From positions 1-57,193 of the forward strand of contig JAFZFO010000002.1 of assembly GCA_017555845.1 (NCBI GenBank): a stretch of 57,193 nucleotides of DNA. Direction: 5' to 3'. The notes under the pieces were generated by a model that was given only the letters and a program-made list of their open reading frames with translations, ran no database searches and had not been told where the DNA came from. Origin of the DNA: Bacteroidaceae bacterium. GTDB lineage: Bacteria > Bacteroidota > Bacteroidia > Bacteroidales > Bacteroidaceae. The translations under genes and the position numbers were made by a program. Below are positions 44,566-52,684 of this stretch, piece by piece (the stretch's first letter is position 1; every line of letters starts with the position of its first letter).

Positions 44566-46799
44566 ATGTCGTAGTACATGACAATGGAACGGTAGCGTGG
44601 CTGTTCGCAGTAGGCCTGCTGTATGTTCCTCAGTACTTCGTTTATCTTGTATTGCGAGAGGGAGTTTTCCACTTTCAGCACGATTTTCCTGATATACAGC
44701 TCTTTAATCTTCGCAACCGGCGGCAGGTCGGGGCCAAGTATGCGGTTGTCGAAAATTTCTCTCATCCTGCGGCCCATAAGTTCCGAGAACTCCTCGAGCA
44801 CATGCACGTCACGGTGCTTCATGTAGATGTAAATGAGCCGATAAAAAGGTGGATAATGGAACAGCATTCGTTCCTGAAGCTGCTGGTCGTAGAATGCAGC
44901 ATAGTCGTTGCCTACAATCTGCGGTATCACAGGAGCATCGGTCATCTTTGTCTGAAGGAACACCTTGCCCTGTCCGTTCTTTCGGCCGGCACGTCCTGCA
45001 ACCTGTGACATCAGCTGGAATGCTCTCTCGGTGGCTCTGAAATCGGGGTAGTTGAGCAATGTGTCGGCATTTACAATGCCCACAACATCCACGTTGTCAA
45101 AGTCCAGTCCTTTTGATACCATCTGTGTTCCGATGAGGATATCGGTCTTGCCTTCCTGGAAATCGCTGATTATCTTTTCGTAAGCCGTGCGTGTGCGTGT
45201 GGTGTCAAGGTCCATACGTTTTATTCGTGCCTCGGGGAAAAGGTTCTGCAGGTCATCCTCAATCTTCTCTGTTCCATAGCCCAAGGTTGCAAAGCTGCGT
45301 CCTTCACAGTTGGGGCAGTGTACAGGTGCAGGGATTGTGTAGCCGCAATAGTGGCACACGAGCTTGTGTGAGTTCTTGTGCAGTGCAAGGCTCACATCGC
45401 AATGCTTGCAACGTGGAACCCATCCGCATGTACGGCACTCTATCTGTGGCGAGTAGCCTCGACGGTTCTGGAACAGTATTATCTGTTTCTTCTCTTTCAG
45501 CGCATTGCTCATTGCCTCTACAAGAGGGTCGGCAAAAGGACCTACGGTCAACTTCTTGCGGGTAAACTCCTGCATGTCCAACACCTCAATGTGCGGCAGT
45601 TGGACAGCGCGGTGGCGCGTCGTGAGGCTTACGAGGGCGTATTTGCCGGTTGTGGCGTTGTAGTAGCTCTCAATGGATGGCGTTGCAGTACCCAACAGGG
45701 TCTTTGCACCAAAAAAGGATGCAAGTACAATGGCTGCATTGCGTGCATTGTAGCGTGGCGCGGGTTCCTGTTGCTTGTAGCTGTTCTCGTGTTCCTCATC
45801 TACAATTACCAAACCCAAATTGCGGAATGGAAGGAATACCGATGAACGCACGCCAAGAATGATGTCATATGGCTCATCGCCAAGCTGTTTCTTCCAGATC
45901 TCGACTCTCTCGGCATCTGTGAACTTTGAGTGATAGAGTCCTATGCGGTTGCCGAACACACGGCGCAATCTCTCGACAATCTGTTTGGTAAGTGCAATTT
46001 CGGGCAGCATATACAGCACCTGCTTGCCATGTTTCAGGGCTTCAGTGATAAGGTGTATGAATACTTCGGTCTTTCCGGCCGATGTAACGCCATGCAGCAA
46101 AGTCACGTTCTTGTACTCAAAGGAATCCTTGATTTCATTGAATGCCTTCTGCTGTGCAGGGTTCAATGTGTTTACGGGATGGCATGGTTCCTCGTTGCGT
46201 GCAAGGCGTCCAATCTCTACCTCATAGGTCTCGAATACGCCTTTGTCCTGCAACTGCTTGTATATGGGTGGCTGCACTTGCGCCAGTTCAATGAGCCTGT
46301 GCTTTGCGAGTTCTTTGGGGTTGCCGCCGAAAGGCTCTGCCTCTTGCAGATATGTAGCGAGCAGTCTCTTCTGACGTGGGGCACGGCCAAGTGACTGCAT
46401 CAGCAGGTTTATCCATTTCTCATTGCGGTATTCGGCCGTCAAGCGTACGCGCTGTTCGGTACGGGGCTTGAATTCGCCCTTCAGTCCTTGCGGAATGGCG
46501 GCCTTGTATATGTCGCCCAATGAGCACAGATAGTATTTTGAAATCCACTCCCAAAGCTTGACCTGGCTCTCGAGCACAATAGGTGTCTCGTCGAGCAACT
46601 CTTTCAGCGGACGCACGGTATACTCCTTGGGCTCGTTGCCATGCACTGCGGCAACCAATGCCGTGTAGCTCTTTTTATTGCCTAACGGTACGGTCACACG
46701 GCATCCGGGGAAAATCTTTCCCATCATCTCCTCCGGAACACTGTAAGTGAATGTTCCCGGCAGAGGCAGTGGCAATATGACATCAACGAATTTGCCCAT
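44553..46799 (-). CDS. priA: Primosomal replication protein N' (PriA helicase)
   Basis: 3'-to-5' DNA helicase that restarts stalled replication forks. 748 residues. Seen: the N-terminal 3'BD domain (VILPLPLPGTFTYSVPEEM), Walker A HGVTSAGKT (about 236), DEEH in VIVDEEHENSYKQ (about 333), a zinc module with eight cysteines between helicase domains (CRTCGWVPRCKHC, CHYCG, CPNC; about 456-500), and ILIGTQMVSKGLDFDNVDVV plus QVAGRAGRKNGQGKVFLQT. The length is normal for Bacteroidetes forms. Monocistronic. Confidence 0.96.
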   Translation of the reverse strand: MGKFVDVILPLPLPGTFTYSVPEEMMGKIFPGCRVTVPLGNKKSYTALVAAVHGNEPKEYTVRPLKELLDETPIVLESQVKLWEWISKYYLCSLGDIYKAAIPQGLKGEFKPRTEQRVRLTAEYRNEKWINLLMQSLGRAPRQKRLLATYLQEAEPFGGNPKELAKHRLIELAQVQPPIYKQLQDKGVFETYEVEIGRLARNEEPCHPVNTLNPAQQKAFNEIKDSFEYKNVTLLHGVTSAGKTEVFIHLITEALKHGKQVLYMLPEIALTKQIVERLRRVFGNRIGLYHSKFTDAERVEIWKKQLGDEPYDIILGVRSSVFLPFRNLGLVIVDEEHENSYKQQEPAPRYNARNAAIVLASFFGAKTLLGTATPSIESYYNATTGKYALVSLTTRHRAVQLPHIEVLDMQEFTRKKLTVGPFADPLVEAMSNALKEKKQIILFQNRRGYSPQIECRTCGWVPRCKHCDVSLALHKNSHKLVCHYCGYTIPAPVHCPNCEGRSFATLGYGTEKIEDDLQNLFPEARIKRMDLDTTRTRTAYEKIISDFQEGKTDILIGTQMVSKGLDFDNVDVVGIVNADTLLNYPDFRATERAFQLMSQVAGRAGRKNGQGKVFLQTKMTDAPVIPQIVGNDYAAFYDQQLQERMLFHYPPFYRLIYIYMKHRDVHVLEEFSELMGRRMREIFDNRILGPDLPPVAKIKELYIRKIVLKVENSLSQYKINEVLRNIQQAYCEQPRYRSIVMYYDIDPL

Positions 46800-46849
46800 A
46801 ACAGACGCGAAGTTATTAAAAACCCTTCAAACGGCAAAATATAGCTATT

Positions 46850-46881
46850 GTTGCATCTTGTTTTTTATTATGCTATCTTTG
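46850..46881 (+). promoter_or_regulatory. Bacteroidetes-type promoter that decides the start of the small lipoprotein
   Basis: GTTG (46850-46853), 20 bp, TATCTTTG (46874-46881). Transcription should begin near 46888, which rules against the ATG at 46887 and supports that at 46902. Confidence 0.7.
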
Positions 46882-46901
46882 CGCCAATGAAAAAAGGAAA
46901 A

Positions 46902-47192
46902 ATGATGTATAAGATAAGATTTGTTCTCTCCCTGTTGCTGGCGCTTCCGTTATTGTGGGCGTGTGGCGATGCCAAAGAAACTTCAGCCGTTGTAAATGCA
47001 TATGAAGATGCTACCGGGAAGGTACTGAAGGCCGTGAACTCCGAGGAACTGCTTGAAATTTCCTATGCATTGCATCTCCAGCTCATGGATATGAAGGTAA
47101 CGGAAAAGACAGAGAGCGCACGACAAAAATTTGAAGCGGCTGTCAAGAACAAGGAGATAGAGTTCTATACCCAAAAACAGAAGAAGAAATAG
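46902..47192 (+). CDS. Small lipoprotein, function unknown
   Basis: A 96-residue protein from the ATG at 46902 (MMYKIRFVLSL), preceded by AAAAGGAAAA. The alternative ATG at 46887 falls at the predicted transcript start. Seen: a lipoprotein signal with lipobox LWAC (Cys21), then a mostly helical, charged body of about 75 residues (VVNAYEDATGKVLKAVNSEELLEISYALHLQL split by turns) and a Lys/Gln tail. The last codons and stop lie inside the stem of a bidirectional terminator. No known family is recognised; the body could be a coiled-coil partner of another envelope protein. Confidence 0.7.
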   Translation: MMYKIRFVLSLLLALPLLWACGDAKETSAVVNAYEDATGKVLKAVNSEELLEISYALHLQLMDMKVTEKTESARQKFEAAVKNKEIEFYTQKQKKK

Positions 47193-47217
47193 CGTCCGCT
47201 ATTTCTTCTTCTGTTTT
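47174..47217. terminator. Bidirectional terminator between the lipoprotein and the MscS channel gene
   Basis: A 21-bp perfect inverted repeat (AAAACAGAAGAAG... with ...CTTCTTCTGTTTT) has a 2-nt centre. It includes the last five codons and stop of the lipoprotein gene and ends 1 bp before the channel gene's stop. Confidence 0.88.
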
Positions 47218-47218
47218 A

Positions 47219-48394
47219 TCAGTTCTCTGTAAAGTTCCTTATGTCATTTCCCGTAGGGCTTTGGAATGTCTTGAGCCCGAATTCAGGCAGTGTTGCCAAT
47301 ATATACTCAAAGACTTCGGACTGTAGATGCTCATAGTCCACCCATGCTGTGCCATCGAAGAAGAAATAGAGTTCCAATGGCAATCCCTGTGCTGTTGGCT
47401 GCAATTGTCGCACCATTGTTATCATTTCCTTGTTTACTTTAGGGTGGTTCTTGAGCCACATCTCGAGCCACTCCCTGAAGACTGTGAGGTTCACGGGCCT
47501 TTCATTGTCGCCGGCAAACAATCCTTTCTCTTTCAGCTCCTTTGCCTGCTTTGCATTGCAGAAGGCAACGGAGTTCATGTCTATGAAGATGGAGCGCTTT
47601 ATGCGACGTCCTCCGCTGTCGAACATGCCCCGCCAGTTCTGGAATGATTCGCTCACAAGGGCATATGGTGGAACTGTTGTGATGGTCTTGTCCCAGTTCT
47701 GTACCTTGACGGTTGTGAGCGAGACATCCTGTACCATTCCGTCGGCACCATATTTTTCCATTGTTATCCAGTCTCCGGGGCGCAGCATGTCGTTTGCCGA
47801 CAGCTGGACACCGGCCACGAGTCCCATTATACTGTCCTTGAAAACCAACATCAGCACAGCTGCCGATGCGCCCAATCCTGCCAACAGTTTCGTGGGGTCC
47901 TTGTCAATAATTATGCTTGCAACCAGTATGACTCCAATGCAAATGATGACAATCTTCATCATCTGGAAGACTCCCTGCAGAGTGTGGTTCCTTGTCTTCT
48001 TGGCCTGGCTGGATATCTGGTAGAGTGATGTCAGTACGCCACAGCACAGCTTTACGAATATCACAATGATGTAGATGTTGCATATCTTTGATGTTACACC
48101 ATACAGCATTGAGCCTTCATATACAAGCATTGGAAGCACGGCTGTCAATGCAATGCCGACAACAATGTTGCATACACTCTTCAGCGTCGTAGCGTTGAAT
48201 ATGATCTCATCCCATTTTGCCCGTGTGTTCCGTGTAATCCTGTTGGTAACAGGTATTACAACCTTTTGACATATGAAACTGCTGATGTAGAAAAGCAGCA
48301 CGATGCACAGGATGACACCAATCCAGTGAATGGCATTGACACTGTCGCTGTCTATTCCAATCCTGTCAAGCAGTGGAGCGTTTGTGTATCTCAT
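47219..48394 (-). CDS. MscS-type mechanosensitive ion channel
   Basis: An inner-membrane channel of 391 residues that would open under membrane tension to release solutes. Seen: about five membrane helices (about 25-45, 75-95, 100-120, 140-160, 165-185), the pore-lining segment LLAGLGASAAVLMLVFKDSIMGLVAG and the MscS beta domain (LRPGDWITMEKYGADGMVQDVSLTTVKVQNWD, given here in part). A C-terminal domain of about 100 residues follows. It resembles the YbdG-like subgroup more than short MscS. It lies 61 bp after the outer-membrane barrel gene. Confidence 0.9.
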   Translation of the reverse strand: MRYTNAPLLDRIGIDSDSVNAIHWIGVILCIVLLFYISSFICQKVVIPVTNRITRNTRAKWDEIIFNATTLKSVCNIVVGIALTAVLPMLVYEGSMLYGVTSKICNIYIIVIFVKLCCGVLTSLYQISSQAKKTRNHTLQGVFQMMKIVIICIGVILVASIIIDKDPTKLLAGLGASAAVLMLVFKDSIMGLVAGVQLSANDMLRPGDWITMEKYGADGMVQDVSLTTVKVQNWDKTITTVPPYALVSESFQNWRGMFDSGGRRIKRSIFIDMNSVAFCNAKQAKELKEKGLFAGDNERPVNLTVFREWLEMWLKNHPKVNKEMITMVRQLQPTAQGLPLELYFFFDGTAWVDYEHLQSEVFEYILATLPEFGLKTFQSPTGNDIRNFTEN

Positions 48395-48455
48395 ATAATG
48401 TTCGTGTAAAAGTCGTTGGTGGAAAACGGTCTGATGGGTATTGGGCCGTTATCCG

Positions 48456-49085
48456 TCAGAAAATATATGCCAGAGATATCTGCCATGTGTTTGTCTTCAG
48501 CTCGGCCAGTTCCTTGGAAAAGTCGAGTATGGAGCCGGTTATGTCGGCGGTCTTTCCTAATGCGAGGTTATAGTTGCCGTGCAGCTGCAGCTGGTCGAAA
48601 ATTGTGAAGCCAAGTCCAAGGTTGAGGCTTATATTGCTCTCTTTCAGCTTGTACTCGCTGCTGACAATGTCTGCAATGTTGTCAAGAGTGATACTCTTCT
48701 CTCCTATATTCCAACTGAACTGTGGACCTGCTGCTACAAACGGTACAAGGAATTTGCTGATTGCGGGCAATGCCAGCTCGTAGCGCAGATATACGGGAAG
48801 GTCAACATATTGGCTTGTTACATTCTGCTCTTCAATTTCAATGTTTGTCTGTGAATAGAGCAGGTTGGCCTCGAGACCCAAACCTATTACCGGGAATATA
48901 TACTTTGCTGTCGGGCCTACAAACCAACCGCTGTTGCCCTTGATGCTGGCCTTCAGGTCATCGACATTCAGTGTGGGCTTCTCTGTGAGGTTGACGCCGG
49001 CCTTGATACCGAAATTTAGCTGTGCCTTTGCAGGCGCTGTTGCCGCAAGGCCAACTATTGCGAGAATTACAAAAAACTTCTTCAT
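48456..49085 (-). CDS. Outer-membrane beta-barrel protein (PorT-like fold)
   Basis: A 209-residue exported protein with a signal peptide (cleavage likely after Ala21, APAKA-Q), then alternating strands typical of an eight-strand barrel: LNFGIKAGVNL, GWFVGPTAKYIFPVIGLGLEANLLYSQ (split), DLPVYLRYELALPAI, FVPFVAAGPQFSWNIG, and a C-terminal strand ending in Phe (TWQISLAYIF). The fold matches the family that includes PorT of the T9SS, but many unrelated barrels do too. It lies 103 bp downstream of the T9SS gene gldN on the same strand, past a hairpin. A T9SS role is possible but unproven. Confidence 0.78.
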   Translation of the reverse strand: MKKFFVILAIVGLAATAPAKAQLNFGIKAGVNLTEKPTLNVDDLKASIKGNSGWFVGPTAKYIFPVIGLGLEANLLYSQTNIEIEEQNVTSQYVDLPVYLRYELALPAISKFLVPFVAAGPQFSWNIGEKSITLDNIADIVSSEYKLKESNISLNLGLGFTIFDQLQLHGNYNLALGKTADITGSILDFSKELAELKTNTWQISLAYIF

Positions 49086-49108
49086 CTCAATAGACTTTCA
49101 TTTGTTGA

Positions 49109-49141
49109 TTAAGACAGCACCCCCAAGGAATGCTGTCTTAA
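49109..49141 (-). terminator. Hairpin at the end of the T9SS operon
   Basis: An 11-bp perfect stem TTAAGACAGCA with TGCTGTCTTAA, loop of 11, lies 47 bp after the gldN stop. The T-tract on the minus strand is poor, so it may attenuate rather than fully stop transcription into the barrel gene. Confidence 0.55.
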
Positions 49142-49188
49142 CATTATAATTGTTGTATAAACAAATAACAGAAATGTATTGGAAAAGT

Positions 49189-50274
49189 TTAGCGGCGTTC
49201 GCGGCGCACTGATGCACGTACGGCATTGTTGCTGCTGTTGCTGCTTGGCTTTTCTTTCTTTACTGCAGGTGTTTTCTTTACGCTGCTTTGTGCTGTACGG
49301 CTTGTCGTCTTCTCCTTCTTTACAACCTTCTCGCTCTTGGCGTCTACTGTATCGTTGGCCGCTGCCAAGGCTGCATTGATTGAGTCCTGACGAATCTCGG
49401 CTACAGTCTTTGTGTTCCACAGGTTGGTGCGGAAATCCTTCAGCTCCTGCTCAATCTTCTCCTGCTCCAGCTTCACGGCTGCCGAGTCCTTGCAGTACTG
49501 TGCAATTGCCTGGTTGCGCATGTTTACGGTCTTGTATATCTCGCCATCATAATGTCCTTTCTTGAAATAGTCATCAAGTGTCATTGACATCACGTTGTTG
49601 AGGCTGCTTGTCATCACAAGCTGCTGTGTGAGCAGTGGAGATATCTCGTCATAGTTAAGCCAGAACATAGGGTATTTTGTCACTTCGGAACCGAACTCTC
49701 CCGAACGGTGCAGGACAGGGCATATTGCAGTCACGCGCTTGCCGTATGTGCCCGTGCGCTGGTCGTAGTAGTGGCTCTCCTTTATATAATAGCTCAATAC
49801 CTCGGCGCTTGGAATATCGCTCTTGCCAACTGACAGTTCGCCATCCTTCTCCTCATAGTAGATGCGGTAGTTGTCGAGCAGGTCAATGGGCGACATCTTG
49901 TTCTCCTCTGTGAATTGCTCAACGCCATCAAGGTTGTACTTGTAGGCAGTGATGCTTCCCTTAAGGATGTTGTTGAACAGGAATGTGAACAGGTTGCAGT
50001 TGTTGCCGGTCTGTTCTACAGGGTAGTAGAGTGATGCGTTCTTCTCGTTCTCAAGGTTCAGTGAACGGTATATCTCGCGCTTCCATGCGACCTCCTGTGG
50101 TGTCTGTGTCACAGGATACTGGCTCTTGGCTCTTTCTGTCAGTTCTACAACCGCTGTGGTTTCGGCTTTCTTGCCTTTCTGGTTGTTGCCTTGGCGTGCA
50201 GGTGGCTGCGAGTTTGCTGTCTGTGCAAACAATGCAACGGCTGCAATGATTAATATTCTGCTTATGTACTGCAT
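49189..50274 (-). CDS. gldN: T9SS periplasmic protein GldN (PorN)
   Basis: Partner of GldK in the periplasmic/outer-membrane ring of the type IX secretion system. 361 residues with a signal peptide (to about 22). Seen: the family core WKREIYRSLNLENEKNASLYYPVEQ (split), LFTFLFNNILKGSITAYKYNLDG, SAEVLSYYIKESHYYDQRTGT, CPVLHRSGEFG and YPMFWLNYDEISPLL. The last 60 residues are low-complexity and very basic (KKEKTTSRTAQSSVKK and more), ending RRERR. Three D-S/T-x sequons are present. Last gene of the porP-gldKLMN operon. Confidence 0.94.
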   Translation of the reverse strand: MQYISRILIIAAVALFAQTANSQPPARQGNNQKGKKAETTAVVELTERAKSQYPVTQTPQEVAWKREIYRSLNLENEKNASLYYPVEQTGNNCNLFTFLFNNILKGSITAYKYNLDGVEQFTEENKMSPIDLLDNYRIYYEEKDGELSVGKSDIPSAEVLSYYIKESHYYDQRTGTYGKRVTAICPVLHRSGEFGSEVTKYPMFWLNYDEISPLLTQQLVMTSSLNNVMSMTLDDYFKKGHYDGEIYKTVNMRNQAIAQYCKDSAAVKLEQEKIEQELKDFRTNLWNTKTVAEIRQDSINAALAAANDTVDAKSEKVVKKEKTTSRTAQSSVKKTPAVKKEKPSSNSSNNAVRASVRRERR

Positions 50275-50297
50275 ATTGTAATGTTGTTTGTTTCGGT

Positions 50298-51869
50298 TTA
50301 GTCAATGATAACCTCAAGCGATGTCGGGAGCAGACGCTCTACGTTGTCGGGGCCGACAGCCTTCACGTGTGAAATATAGAAACGCTTGCCACGTCCCAGG
50401 TTGCGGAACATATCCTTCTGCTGCTGTGAGAACTGTGCACCCTGCGACATCAAAGGAATGGCATTACCCATATTGTCATAGAATACGGTCTCGAAGGAAA
50501 GTACCTTGAACCCGATGTTCAACAGGCCGTCGTCAATTGCCGCAATAATGCCATTGGTGCCCATGAGAGCCTGCTTGCTGAACTTGGTTCCACCGCGGTA
50601 GCGCTGTGTGTTGCCGTCCTTGTCCTTGTACTCGATGAATGGTGTAGGGTCGGGCAATTGGCGTACGCGGAACGCATATTCGCCCATGCTCTGGTCTCTG
50701 CCCTCGTCATTGCGTGCAGTGACACCAATCATAAGCTCTTCGCCAATCTTTGTAGGTACAACAATATAACCGTTCTTGCCGTCGCTCTTTATGCTTCCCT
50801 GTCCCTTTGTGATTCTTGCAGTGATCTTGTTTGCGGGAACTCCCGGAACAGAGATGCTTACAGGGTTCGAGTATCCTGCATATAGCACGTTCATCAGTGA
50901 TGCGCTCACGGTAGCAGTTGGGTCAACAACAGTATAGTTCTGTGTGAAATCATATCGTGTCTGCATTCCGGCACCATCATTTACAAGCATGTATCCGTTG
51001 AGTGTGTAGTCGCCGGTCCTGTCGCAACGCACTGCATACTCGCCGTTCTCGGCATCGAGCAATGTGTCGTCGATGTATATCTGCGGACGCTGTGTGGAGT
51101 CAACGGCTGCAAGGATAATCTGCGCCGAGAAGTCGCCGCCACGTACAATATTCTTTGATGTAGGAATTACCAATGCCTTGATCTCGTTCACGCGGACATC
51201 ACCCATGTCCACCTTCTTCGAGAGCACGTGTATTACCTCGCCCTCAATATATCTCACGTCGTTCTGTATCTTTGTGAGCAGTGTAATTGCCGCAATGGCA
51301 GGCATGTTCTCAAAGTGATACTCCTGCCAGTTCTTGTTCAGGAGGTTGATTTCCAGTGGTATGTCTGTGCTCATGCAGTTGACAATCATCTCCTTCTGCG
51401 CAGGGTTGTCAACGAGTCCAGCCATGAATTCGCGGTACTCCATAATGGCGTTGTGGAGTTTCTCGCCGTTTCGGCAAGTGAGCATTACGAAAGTTGCCGC
51501 TTCAAGGTCCTCGCGGTTCTTGAGGTTGTGGTAGTCGGCCTCTTTGCCGTCGGCCTCCTTGGCAATGCTTACCTTGAGTTCATTGGCAAAGTTATAGAGG
51601 CTGTCCGATTTCTCCTTCACGCTGTTGGCGCGCTCAAACCATTCGCGTACCTTTTCGGGGTTCTTGGCCATCATCTCACCAAGTGAACTGTAAAGCGTAT
51701 TGTTCTGTACGCCTGCATTCTCGGTACTTCTTGTGAGGCTCTCGTCGACCAATGTAAAGCCGTTGAGAACGTCCGAAGACACGTTCATTGCAAGCATAGC
51801 CATCAGAAGAACGTACATCAGGTTGATCATCTTCTGACGTGGTGAAACCTTTTGTTTTTTTACCTTCAT
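50298..51869 (-). CDS. gldM: T9SS motor protein GldM (PorM)
   Basis: Bitopic inner-membrane protein that with GldL forms the proton-driven motor and reaches across the periplasm to the GldK/GldN ring. 523 residues. Seen: a cytosolic basic start (MKVKKQKVSPRQKMIN), one membrane helix (about 17-33, MYVLLMAMLAMNVSSDVL), a helical D1 (about 40-230) and beta-rich domains D2-D4 (VNEIKALVIPTSKNIVRGGDFSA, GYSNPVSISVPGVP, KDKDGNTQRYRGG). It follows gldL after 19 bp. Confidence 0.95.
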   Translation of the reverse strand: MKVKKQKVSPRQKMINLMYVLLMAMLAMNVSSDVLNGFTLVDESLTRSTENAGVQNNTLYSSLGEMMAKNPEKVREWFERANSVKEKSDSLYNFANELKVSIAKEADGKEADYHNLKNREDLEAATFVMLTCRNGEKLHNAIMEYREFMAGLVDNPAQKEMIVNCMSTDIPLEINLLNKNWQEYHFENMPAIAAITLLTKIQNDVRYIEGEVIHVLSKKVDMGDVRVNEIKALVIPTSKNIVRGGDFSAQIILAAVDSTQRPQIYIDDTLLDAENGEYAVRCDRTGDYTLNGYMLVNDGAGMQTRYDFTQNYTVVDPTATVSASLMNVLYAGYSNPVSISVPGVPANKITARITKGQGSIKSDGKNGYIVVPTKIGEELMIGVTARNDEGRDQSMGEYAFRVRQLPDPTPFIEYKDKDGNTQRYRGGTKFSKQALMGTNGIIAAIDDGLLNIGFKVLSFETVFYDNMGNAIPLMSQGAQFSQQQKDMFRNLGRGKRFYISHVKAVGPDNVERLLPTSLEVIID

Positions 51870-51888
51870 TGTGTGGGATTTAAGCTAC

Positions 51889-52656
51889 TTAAACTTGTGG
51901 ACGGTCCATCTTTGATGTCATCGCCTCAATCATGCGTGCATAGAGGTTGTTGAGCTCCTCAATCTGCTGCGCCATCTTCTTTGTCTGGTCGTTGACTTGG
52001 TCAATGGCGTTGAGTTGTCCGCCTGCGCTGCGCAGATGTACCTCGTAAAGCGCGTTCACGCCTGTGAGGTTGCGGCTCAATGTATCCATCTCCTCCATAT
52101 TGCGTCCCAAAGCCTCGGTCTGCTGCGAAATGTGCTCTATAGCCTCGGTCAGTGCGCGTACCTTCTCTACATACTCCTCGGTAGCCTTGTCCATTTCGGT
52201 AATGTTCGCTGGTGCTACCGGTGCCGCTGTGCTTGCATATCCGCCTGCAGCTGGTGCACCGCCGCCAATGATGACAGGCTCTGTTGATGGTGCAACGGCT
52301 GTACCATCGGTCGCAGATGTCGCTGCTGCAGCCTGTGGGGCAGAGCCGCCAGTCATGATTGGACCGTTTATGATGATTGGCTGTCCGGCAGCACCGCTTG
52401 TGGCAGCAACCTTCTTGTCATCCTCCTCGGCAACCTCGAATGGGCGCTCGAACGCCGAGAACAGGAACACGACAACCTCGGTTCCCATACCAAGGAACAA
52501 CATGATGTTGGCACCCGGCAAGTGGGTGAGCTTGAACAATGTACCGAGAATGACAATTGCTGCACCCCAGCTGTAGAAGTAGTTCATCACAGTCTTACCT
52601 CTTGCTGAATCCATGAATGCCTGTATGCCTCCTATAATGCCTTTTGACTTTTTCAT
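51889..52656 (-). CDS. gldL: T9SS motor protein GldL (PorL)
   Basis: Inner-membrane ring of the T9SS proton motor. 255 residues from the ATG at 52656 (MKKSKGIIGG), preceded by AGGAT; the longer frame to 52710 overlaps gldK and is not typical. Seen: two membrane helices (about 24-44 and 50-70) with Glu60 in GMGTEVVVFLFSAF, at the position of the family's proton-carrying Glu. An Ala/Pro/Gly-rich linker (about 85-145) and a C-terminal coiled-coil (about 150-250) follow. It lies 28 bp after gldK. Confidence 0.94.
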   Translation of the reverse strand: MKKSKGIIGGIQAFMDSARGKTVMNYFYSWGAAIVILGTLFKLTHLPGANIMLFLGMGTEVVVFLFSAFERPFEVAEEDDKKVAATSGAAGQPIIINGPIMTGGSAPQAAAATSATDGTAVAPSTEPVIIGGGAPAAGGYASTAAPVAPANITEMDKATEEYVEKVRALTEAIEHISQQTEALGRNMEEMDTLSRNLTGVNALYEVHLRSAGGQLNAIDQVNDQTKKMAQQIEELNNLYARMIEAMTSKMDRPQV

Positions 52657-52684
52657 ATCCTGATGTTTTGATACTTTATTTCTG

